This document shows, in pieces, positions 55,205-62,535 of a stretch of 64,000 bases of DNA; position 1 is the first letter of the stretch; each line of letters begins with the position of its first letter. Under the pieces are notes generated by a model. It did not search any database. It worked only from the letters and a program-made list of their open reading frames with translations, and was not told where the DNA came from. A program made the position numbers and the translations under genes. Source of the stretch: Natrinema zhouii (lineage in GTDB: Archaea > Halobacteriota > Halobacteria > Halobacteriales > Natrialbaceae). The stretch lies in the NCBI RefSeq assembly GCF_013456555.2, contig NZ_CP059154.1, forward strand, positions 2,356,001-2,420,000, written 5' to 3'.

Positions 55205-55779
55205 CAGAACATCACCCCGACGACGGTGAGCGCGACGAAGAGGAAGACGACGCCGAAGACGTCGCCGAGCGTGGTGACGATCGGGCCGATCAGGTTGTCC
55301 GGATCGAGACCGTACTTGTAGCTCGCGAACACCAGTCCCAGCATGCCGAATATCAGGGTGAACGAGGTCAACACGCCGGAGACGAGCATAATCCCGACGA
55401 GTTCGACGAGCCGTGCGGACTCGCGCCCCAGCACCTGCAGAATGCCCCACGAGAGGAACGCAATGAACACCGAGATACCGATCCCGTTGATGAAGGAGGC
55501 GGCGACCGCGTTGACGAGCCGTCGATTCCACGAGAACTCCGGATCGATCATCCCCTGGTGGAGCCCGCTCGAGATGCGTGCGCCCAGCGCGCCGTAGACG
55601 TTCCCCCGGGTCGCGAGGAAAGCGGGAAGCAGTAACAGCATACCGGGGAACCGCTCGAAGCCGGCTGTCATCCCTTCGGAACCGAGGACCGACCCCGCGA
55701 AGATCCCGCCGACGAGACTGACCGCGAGAATCGGTAGCGACTCGCGGTAGATGCGCCACGCGGTTTGGCGAGCCTCCAT
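55204..55779 (-). CDS. MgtE/SLC41-type divalent cation transporter, half-size subunit 1
   Basis: The 191-residue protein has one MgtE-like membrane domain: LLLLPAFLATRGNVYGALGA (equivalent of the GGN motif), SSGLHQGMIDPEFSWNRRLV and IVTTLGDVFGVVFLFVALTV. It is the first gene of the pair and shares its stop with the ATG of subunit 2. Two fused domains form the pore in eukaryotic SLC41, so this pair resembles a split version. Confidence 0.88.
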   Translation of the reverse strand: MEARQTAWRIYRESLPILAVSLVGGIFAGSVLGSEGMTAGFERFPGMLLLLPAFLATRGNVYGALGARISSGLHQGMIDPEFSWNRRLVNAVAASFINGIGISVFIAFLSWGILQVLGRESARLVELVGIMLVSGVLTSFTLIFGMLGLVFASYKYGLDPDNLIGPIVTTLGDVFGVVFLFVALTVVGVMF

Positions 55780-55926
55780 AGCGGCGAATGACGTAGTCCG
55801 GACATAAACCTACCGCGGGTCGAACGCGAACACATCGCTCGACAGCGTGTGGGTTGGTACCACTCCTGGACGATCGCTAACGTGTTTCATCGGGAGCGCT
55901 CGAGGCGGCCGTTTCTCGAGTGTCAC

Positions 55927-56397
55927 TTAGAGAGGACTCGCCGTGACGAGGACCCACGCGAGGCCGATCGCCGCGAGCGAACAGGCGAGGGTGGCCGCGG
56001 CGTTGCCGATCGCGAGGACCCGCTCCCCGCGCTCGTACAGCCGAACCGTTTCGACCGAAAACGCAGAGAAGGTCGTAAACGAGCCACAGATTCCGGTGCC
56101 GACGAGCTGTAGCGTCGACTCGCTCGCACCCGTGAAGACCGCGAGTCCGAAGGCGAAACTGCCGACGACGTTGACCGCGAACGTCGCCAGCGGGAATCGG
56201 CCGCTCGAGACCCGAGAGACGCGCTGGCCGACCCAGTATCGGAGGACAGCGCCGATCGCGCCGCCGGTACCGACGAGGTGGGCCGGTGCCGGCTCGACGG
56301 TGACGGCTGCATGGGTGACGGCCGTTTGGGCGAGAACGACAGCCGTCCGGGCGAGCAGTCGGACGGCGACGGCCCCCTCGAGAAGCGGTGCACTCAC
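55927..56397 (-). CDS. crcB: CrcB/Fluc fluoride channel subunit, copy 2 (GTG start)
   Basis: The 156-residue protein has CrcB signatures TGGAIGAVLRYWVG, NVVGSFAFGLAVF and GICGSFTTFSAFSVE with four helices. GTG at 56395-56397 is used as start and overlaps the upstream crcB stop by four bases (GTGA). The extra N-terminal stretch relative to the neighbour is hydrophobic. Fluc channels are dual-topology dimers that expel F-; in pairs such as this the two subunits probably form a heterodimer with fixed opposite orientations. Confidence 0.9.
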   Translation of the reverse strand: MSAPLLEGAVAVRLLARTAVVLAQTAVTHAAVTVEPAPAHLVGTGGAIGAVLRYWVGQRVSRVSSGRFPLATFAVNVVGSFAFGLAVFTGASESTLQLVGTGICGSFTTFSAFSVETVRLYERGERVLAIGNAAATLACSLAAIGLAWVLVTASPL

Positions 56398-56801
56398 GCC
56401 GTCTCACCATCGGCGCGGTGTGGGGTCCCGACTCGACGCGCGAGTGCCCGTCCCGCGAGCACGCCGAGAAGCCCGAGTCCGTAGTTCGCGGCGACGATGC
56501 CGCCCAGGGAGAGCGGGTTCGACGCGAGCGCGGTCTGGAGCGCGAACGTGCTGTAGGTCGTCAGCGAGGAGAGGAATCCCGTCGTGAAGACGAGGCGGGC
56601 CCGCGAGCCGATGTGGCCCGCGTACTCGGCCTCGTAGACCAGAAAGCCGAGGAGCGCGCTCCCGACGGCGTTGACGAGGACGATCGACGGCACGTCCGGG
56701 AGCGCACCCATCGCGAAAAACCGGAGGTTCGAGCCGGCGAAGCCGCCGACGGCGATCAGTGCGAGCGTCTCGAGTCGAACGAGCGGGTGTGCGTCTGCCA
56801 T
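56394..56801 (-). CDS. crcB: CrcB/Fluc fluoride channel subunit, copy 1
   Basis: The 135-residue protein from the ATG at 56801 has AVGGFAGSNLRFFAMG, NAVGSALLGFLVYEAE and TGFLSSLTTYSTFALQTALA, the family pattern with conserved Phe and Thr/Ser of the fluoride pore. It is the first gene of the crcB pair and lies downstream of a candidate fluoride riboswitch. The frame runs further upstream but the additional residues overlap the leader and are not family-like. Confidence 0.92.
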   Translation of the reverse strand: MADAHPLVRLETLALIAVGGFAGSNLRFFAMGALPDVPSIVLVNAVGSALLGFLVYEAEYAGHIGSRARLVFTTGFLSSLTTYSTFALQTALASNPLSLGGIVAANYGLGLLGVLAGRALARRVGTPHRADGETA

Positions 56802-56860
56802 GGCTGGGTGGGTACGCAGGGACCGACGCTCTTCCGGTGCCGGCACTGGGATCGACGCCA

Positions 56861-56914
56861 GCCACGGACCGGCACGTCTCGCCCGGCGGTTGGGTCAGGC
56901 GGGCCCCATCGCCC
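56861..56914 (-). ncRNA. Candidate fluoride (crcB-type) riboswitch
   Basis: On the minus strand the crcB leader reads GGCGATGGGGCCCGCC, then TGACCCAACCGCC and a G/C-rich stretch (GGGCGAGACGTGCCGG). The core GGCGATGG...CGCC followed by AACCGC agrees with the fluoride aptamer consensus (for example the Thermotoga aptamer starts GGCGAUGG with CGCC closing the stem). It ends about 60 bases before the first crcB ATG. The pseudoknot partner is not clear to me, so the fold needs covariance testing. Confidence 0.5.
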
Positions 56915-57064
56915 AATCGTGTGCTCCCTCTCGCGGGCACACAATGAGGGTTCCGGATGCCGTCCCCGATTCTTCTCACGGCCTGCCGCGGTCCGACGTT
57001 GCGCTCGAGCGCCCCGAGTCACGGAAGGAAAAGAGCCAAGGTTAGACTGCCTCTAAACCGAGCC

Positions 57065-57988
57065 ATGACCGGAGACGCGACCGGGGACGGCGGGCGAAGC
57101 GGCTTCGCACGAGCGTCGTGGGCGAACGTCCTCGGGAACGTCGTGAAAATCATCGCCGAGGGGACGGCGGGACTCGCGTTCGGGAGCGTCGCCCTGCTCG
57201 CGGACGCGGCCCACTCGCTTGCGGATCTCGTCGCCAGCGTGGTCGTTCTCGTCTGGGGGCGAAGCGCGTTCGACGAACCCGACACGACCCATCCGCACGG
57301 CCACGATCGAATCGAACCCCTGACGGCGCTGTTCGTCGGTGCCGTCATCGCGCTCCTCGGACTGAATCTGCTCTACCGCTCCGTCGAGGGGTTCGTCACC
57401 GGAACCGATATCGAGTTCAGCGTCCTGCTCCTCGCGGCGCTCGGGTTCGCGATCGTCGATATGTACCTCGTCTACCGCTACACCGTTCGAATCAACGAAC
57501 GCCTGCAGTCGACCGCACTCGCGGCGCTCGCGAAGGACTGCCTGAACGACATCTACACCTCGGTCGCCGCCATCGTCGGCGTCCTCGGCGTCCTGGTCGG
57601 CTATCCGATACTCGATCCCGTCGCCGGCGGCATCGTCAGCCTGCTGGTCGTCTATCAGGGCATCGAGATCGGCAAGGAGAACGTCGATTACCTCATCGGC
57701 GCTGCCCCCGGCCCCGAAAAGCGCGGGGAGATCACCGATCGCCTGCGGAGCCACCCGGCCGTCGAGGGCGTTCACGACCTGACCGTCTTCTACGACGGCA
57801 CCGTCCTCGAGGTCGAAGTTCACGTCGAGGTCGACGGCGACATGCCGTTCCGGGAGGCCCACGACATCGAATCGGAACTGGCCGCTAGCCTGCGAGACCT
57901 CGAGGACGTCGGCGACGCACACGTTCACCTCGATCCGTCCGGAATCGGCGAGTGGAAGGAGTCGGCCGACGAGTTCGGATCGCTCTAG
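57065..57988 (+). CDS. Cation diffusion facilitator family metal exporter
   Basis: The 307-residue protein has six helices and a C-terminal ferredoxin-like domain. Helix 2 has DAAHSLADLVAS (HxxxD); helix 5 has KDCLNDIYTSVAAI (DxxxD). The cytoplasmic domain reads HPAVEGVHDLTVFYDGTVLE and VHVEVDGDMPFREAHDIESE. CDF proteins export Zn2+, Fe2+, Mn2+ or Co2+ against protons. An Asp in place of His in helix 5 argues against a strict zinc transporter. It is divergent from crcB. Confidence 0.92.
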   Translation: MTGDATGDGGRSGFARASWANVLGNVVKIIAEGTAGLAFGSVALLADAAHSLADLVASVVVLVWGRSAFDEPDTTHPHGHDRIEPLTALFVGAVIALLGLNLLYRSVEGFVTGTDIEFSVLLLAALGFAIVDMYLVYRYTVRINERLQSTALAALAKDCLNDIYTSVAAIVGVLGVLVGYPILDPVAGGIVSLLVVYQGIEIGKENVDYLIGAAPGPEKRGEITDRLRSHPAVEGVHDLTVFYDGTVLEVEVHVEVDGDMPFREAHDIESELAASLRDLEDVGDAHVHLDPSGIGEWKESADEFGSL

Positions 57989-59160
57989 TTGCGTTCGCTG
58001 CGTTCGTTGCGTTCGCTGTTTTCAGGGACGTCAGCGGCGGCCGACGCACGCGGCAACGTGACGACGAAGGTGCTCCCGTCCGGGCCGGTGTCGGCGAGAG
58101 CGACGGTGCCGCCGTACCTGCCCGCGAGGATCCGGGAGAGGTAGAGGCCGAGTCCGTGGTTGGTCGACTTGCGTTCGAACAGCGTCTCCCGAGTCGCCTC
58201 GGGGATCCCCGGACCGTTGTCGGCGACCGTGACCGTCACGCTCTCGGGCATCGTGTCGACGGTCACGCGAACGCGGGGCCGCTCGCTGTCGTTGTGTACG
58301 ATCGCGTTCTCGAGGAGGTTCGAAAAGATCCATTGCAGCCCCTGATTTCCCCTGACAGCGACCGCGTCGGGCAGCGTCGCCTCGAGCGTGGCGTCGTCGA
58401 AGCGGGCGCGATACTCGGCCAGTTGCGCCTCGAGTAACGCGGTGAGATCGACGGTGCCGGTTTCGGACCCCCGGTTCGCGTCGAGCATCGCCCGCACCTC
58501 TTCGATGACGCCGACGAGGTCATCGCTTTCGTGTTCGATCGTCCGGAGACGATCGCGGAGCCGCTCGTCGTCGCACTGCTGGAATGCCAGCGATGCGTGA
58601 CCGCCGATGATCTGTGAGGAGTTCAACACCTCGTGGCGGAGGAGGTCGTTTAAGTACATGAGCAGTGCGCGCTCGTCCTCGAGCTGTTCGGCACGGACGG
58701 TGTCGGCCGTCACCTCGACCTCGCGCTGGATGGCACTCGCTTCGACGTAGCCGACGACGAATCCGCCCACTGCGCCCGCGTTGAGGGAGAAGTGAGCCCA
58801 GGAGACGTTTCCCGCGAGGTCGTTCCACGGGTAGAACACTATCGTCACGAGGTTAATCGCCAGGAAGACCGCTCCGCCGCCGAGATACCACTTGAGTATC
58901 CGACCGTACCGATTCGCGTCGATGTCGCTCCGCTCGAGGCGGTACCCACCCCACGCCAGTCCGAGGGCCGGGCTGCCGACGAAGAGGAAACTCAGCAGGA
59001 TCCCGATTCCGTCGAGCGAATCAGCGAACGCGATCCACCAGCCGACGAGGAACGCAAACGAGAGGACGCCGCTCCCGAGTACGATTCCGGGCGTGCGCGC
59101 TCCCCGGAGCCACGGCGAGGAGCGCTCGAGGCGGATCTGATCCGACAGATCGCCGCTCAC
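57985..59160 (-). CDS. Membrane-bound sensor histidine kinase (GTG start)
   Basis: The 391-residue protein has four predicted N-terminal helices, then a kinase: LLMYLNDLLRHEVLNSSQII with the phospho-accepting His, N-box LQWIFSNLLENAIVHND, G1 DNGPGIPE and G2 GLGLYLSRILAGRYGG. No receiver is fused or adjacent. No ATG precedes the membrane segment; GTG at 59158-59160 (SGDLSDQIRLERS...) is the best start, as the frame beyond it is antisense to the hydrolase gene. Its last 4 bases overlap the convergent CDF gene. The tail SERNERSERN is repetitive. Confidence 0.85.
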   Translation of the reverse strand: MSGDLSDQIRLERSSPWLRGARTPGIVLGSGVLSFAFLVGWWIAFADSLDGIGILLSFLFVGSPALGLAWGGYRLERSDIDANRYGRILKWYLGGGAVFLAINLVTIVFYPWNDLAGNVSWAHFSLNAGAVGGFVVGYVEASAIQREVEVTADTVRAEQLEDERALLMYLNDLLRHEVLNSSQIIGGHASLAFQQCDDERLRDRLRTIEHESDDLVGVIEEVRAMLDANRGSETGTVDLTALLEAQLAEYRARFDDATLEATLPDAVAVRGNQGLQWIFSNLLENAIVHNDSERPRVRVTVDTMPESVTVTVADNGPGIPEATRETLFERKSTNHGLGLYLSRILAGRYGGTVALADTGPDGSTFVVTLPRASAAADVPENSERNERSERN

Positions 59161-59313
59161 GTTCGATTGAGCGGGGGTCGTTCGGAGACGGTTCGAGTCA
59201 TCTATCGTACGAATGTGGGTGAGGTGTAAAGGGAGTAACGGCCCACCACGGTTGCGGTCGCATCGGTTGGCCGCGACGCGAGCTTTTATCCTGCGCGATG
59301 ACGGTCTATCGAT

Positions 59314-60234
59314 ATGGAAGTCGGAGACGTCCGCGAAGTCACGACCGGTGACTGTTCGGATCTTTACTACCTCGACACGGGGATGTACGACACGAACGAG
59401 TACGGCGCCGTCTTCATCCTCGACGACGACCGTCCCGCCGTGATCGACACCGGTATCGGTACCAACTACGACCTGCTGCGCGAGGCCCTCGAGGAGGTCG
59501 GCATCGGCGAAGACGACCTCGAGGTCATCGCGCTGACCCACATCCATCTCGATCACGCCGGCGGTGCGGGCTTTCTCGCGGCGGATTACCCGAACGCCGA
59601 CGTCTACGTTCACCCGATCGGCACCGATCATCTGATCGATCCCTCGCGGCTGGTCGCGGGCACGAAAAGCGCCGTCGGCGAGCAGTGGGAGTACTACGTC
59701 GAACCGGAGCCGATTCCGGCCGAACGGATCGTCGAGATCGAGGACGGGGACGTCATCGACCTCGGCACGCACGAACTGCGCGTTCACGCGGCACCCGGCC
59801 ACGCTCCGCATCAGGTGGTCTTCGAGGATCCCACGAACGATGCGGTCTTCGTCGCCGACGCCGCCGGCATCTGGATCCCTCAGATCGAGGAAATCAGGGA
59901 GACCTCGCCGCCCTCGAACTTCGATCTCGAGGGGTGTCTCGCGGACGTCGAGACGCTGAAAGAAATCGACCCCGACGTGTTCTGTTACCCCCACTTCGGG
60001 CCGCGATACGTCGGTGACGATGTCGACGCGGCGCTCGAGGAGTACGCGACCGTCCTCAAGGCGTGGGTCGACGTGGTCGCAGAGAAACGGCAGGAGCTCG
60101 AGGACGATCAGGCGGTCGTCGAGTACTTCGCCGACGCGACCGAGATGACCGATGTCTGGGGGACGGAGAAGGCGAGCGAGGAGGCGAAACTGAACACACG
60201 CGGCGTGCTGGGGTATCTCGAACATCGAGAGTGA
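59314..60234 (+). CDS. Metallo-beta-lactamase-fold hydrolase
   Basis: The 306-residue protein has THIHLDHAGG (HxHxDH), a downstream His in HAAPGHAPHQVV, an Asp in FVADAAGIW and a closing His in CYPHFGPRY, all two-metal ligands of the fold. Substrates in the superfamily range from glutathione thioesters to lactones, so the reaction is not assigned; the C-terminal helices (LKAWVDVVAEKRQELEDDQA) are family-specific. It is divergent from the histidine kinase. Haloarchaea encode many paralogues. Confidence 0.9.
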   Translation: MEVGDVREVTTGDCSDLYYLDTGMYDTNEYGAVFILDDDRPAVIDTGIGTNYDLLREALEEVGIGEDDLEVIALTHIHLDHAGGAGFLAADYPNADVYVHPIGTDHLIDPSRLVAGTKSAVGEQWEYYVEPEPIPAERIVEIEDGDVIDLGTHELRVHAAPGHAPHQVVFEDPTNDAVFVADAAGIWIPQIEEIRETSPPSNFDLEGCLADVETLKEIDPDVFCYPHFGPRYVGDDVDAALEEYATVLKAWVDVVAEKRQELEDDQAVVEYFADATEMTDVWGTEKASEEAKLNTRGVLGYLEHRE

Positions 60235-60429
60235 GCGGAGAGTAAGTCGGCGCCTCGCGACGATCTGATAGTCTGGCTAACAGTAACCGTCGTTCAGTTG
60301 TACCCGTCGAACGGCCGATTTCGACAGCTATAGCCGGTTATTGCCGGTTTGGATGTTGCCGATAAACCCACCGACGGATGAGATGAGTTTCAGCACGTTT
60401 TATCGCATGGGAGATACTCGCATACGTAT

Positions 60430-62376
60430 ATGAACTGGCTGGACGCCGAACGAGAGTACGAGGACGAGGTCATCGGGGAGACGACGCTCGCCCGACTCTT
60501 CGAGGACTCAGCTGAACGGAACGCGAACCGACCGGCACAGAAGTACAAGGGAGGGATCTACGAGCGATCACTGACGGATTCGGCTCTCCCCGCCGCGACG
60601 CCTGGCGAGTTCCGGACAATCTCCTACGCCGAGATGCGCGATATCGTCCGAACGCTTTCGGCCGGCTTTCGCGAGCTGGGTGTCGAGACGGAAGATCGGG
60701 TCGGTCTCTTCTCCAATACCCGAATGGAGTGGGCCCAGTGTGACTTCGCCTTGCTGGGGGCCGGTGCAGTCGTCACGACCGTCTACACGAGTTCCTCGCC
60801 CAAGCAGGTCGAGTACCTCCTCGACGACCCCGACGCTGACGGCGTCGTCGTCGAGAACGAGGAACTGCTCGAGAACGTTCTCGAAGTCGAGGACGAACTC
60901 GACCTCGAGTTCATCGTCTCGATGGACGAGATCGACGGCTACGACGACCGCGACGACATCGTCACCCTCGGCGAGGTCTACGCCCGCGGCGATGAGGCGT
61001 TCGACCTCGAGGCCTACGAGGCCCGGATCGAGGAAACGGAGCCGGACGATCTGGCGAGCCTGATCTACACGAGCGGGACGACGGGGCAGCCGAAGGGGGT
61101 CCAGCTGACCCACGGAAACTTCCGCTCGAACGTCAACGGCGTCCGGAAACGCTTCGCGCCGCGACCGGACAAGGGAGACGACGTCCCGACGCTGGACGAG
61201 GGGGCGGTGGCGATGTCGTATCTGCCGCTGGCGCACGTCTTCGAGCGGACGGCCGGTCACTTCGTGATGTTCGCGAGCGGCGCCTGCGTCGCCTATGCGG
61301 AGAGCCCGGACACGCTTCAGGAGGACTTCAGTATCGTCGGCCCGTCGACGGCGACGAGCGTTCCCCGCGTCTACGAGAAGATCTACGACACGATCCGCGA
61401 GCAGGCCAGCGAGTCGGGCGTGAAAGAGCGGATCTTCGAGTGGGCGACCGACGTCGGCGTCGAGTACCAGCTGGCCGATTCGCCGGGGCCGATCCTGCGG
61501 GCCAAACAGGCGCTGGCCGACAAACTCGTCTTCTCGACGGTCCGCGAGGCGCTGGGCGGCGAGATCGAACTGCTCATCAGCGGCGGCGGGAGCCTCTCGC
61601 CGGAGCTCTGTCGGCTCTACCACGCGATGGGGCTGCCCATCTACGAGGGGTACGGCCTCACCGAGACCTCGCCGGTCGTCTCGACGAATCCGGCGGACGC
61701 CGTGGAGATCGGCACGATCGGCCCGCCGCTGGTCAACGTCGACGTGAAAGTCGACAAGACCGTCGCCGATCAGGAGGCGTTCAGCGCCGACCCCGGTGAG
61801 GTCGGCGAACTCCTCGTGAAGGGACCGAGCGTCACGCAGGGCTACTGGGACAAGCCCGGCGCGACGCAGGGTGCGTTCACGGAAGCGGGATGGTTCCGCA
61901 CCGGCGACATCGTTCACCTGCGGCCCGACGGCTACCTCGAGTTCCGCGACCGGATCAAACAGATCATCGTCCTCTCGACGGGGAAGAACGTCGCGCCCGG
62001 CCCGCTCGAGGACGCCTTCGCAGCGAGCGAGGTCGTCGAGCAGGCGATGGTCGTCGGCGACGGCGAGAAGTTCATTGGCGCACTGCTGGTCCCGAACACG
62101 AACCACATCCGCGAGTGGGCCGAGAAAGAGGGGATTGACCTGCCCGACGACCCTGAGGAGCTGTGTGATTACGACCGCGTCCGTGCGTACATCCAGGAGG
62201 AGGTCGACCGGGTCAACGAGTCCTTCGAGAAACACGAGACGATCAAGCGGTTCGAACTCGTCCCACAGGAGTTCACCGAGGAAAACGATATGCTCACCCC
62301 GACGATGAAGAAGAAGCGTCGGGTCATCCTCGAGCGATTCGAGGACCGCGCGGCTCGGATCTACGCGGACGACTGA
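60430..62376 (+). CDS. Long-chain fatty acid--CoA ligase (AMP-forming)
   Basis: The 648-residue enzyme has the AMP-binding P-loop LIYTSGTTGQPKGVQLTHGN near residue 212, the adenylate motif YEGYGLTETSPVVS, FRTGDIVHLRPDGYLEFRDR and the catalytic Lys region LTPTMKKKRRVILERFEDRA. It resembles FadD15-like long-chain ligases. It activates fatty acids to acyl-CoA via acyl-AMP. TTTTATCG about 27-34 bases before the ATG at 60430 is the box A. Confidence 0.93.
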   Translation: MNWLDAEREYEDEVIGETTLARLFEDSAERNANRPAQKYKGGIYERSLTDSALPAATPGEFRTISYAEMRDIVRTLSAGFRELGVETEDRVGLFSNTRMEWAQCDFALLGAGAVVTTVYTSSSPKQVEYLLDDPDADGVVVENEELLENVLEVEDELDLEFIVSMDEIDGYDDRDDIVTLGEVYARGDEAFDLEAYEARIEETEPDDLASLIYTSGTTGQPKGVQLTHGNFRSNVNGVRKRFAPRPDKGDDVPTLDEGAVAMSYLPLAHVFERTAGHFVMFASGACVAYAESPDTLQEDFSIVGPSTATSVPRVYEKIYDTIREQASESGVKERIFEWATDVGVEYQLADSPGPILRAKQALADKLVFSTVREALGGEIELLISGGGSLSPELCRLYHAMGLPIYEGYGLTETSPVVSTNPADAVEIGTIGPPLVNVDVKVDKTVADQEAFSADPGEVGELLVKGPSVTQGYWDKPGATQGAFTEAGWFRTGDIVHLRPDGYLEFRDRIKQIIVLSTGKNVAPGPLEDAFAASEVVEQAMVVGDGEKFIGALLVPNTNHIREWAEKEGIDLPDDPEELCDYDRVRAYIQEEVDRVNESFEKHETIKRFELVPQEFTEENDMLTPTMKKKRRVILERFEDRAARIYADD

Positions 62377-62535
62377 TCGTCTCGGGGCGATGACGGTCGG
62401 CCGGAACTCCCTCACGGCCTTGACCTATATCGACGGACGGGATGCTCGTTTCGACCACAGTACGGCTATTTCTCACAGGAGTTAACCGCCTGGATTGACT
62501 CTATCGAGACGAATGGACGTATCAGCGCCGATAGG

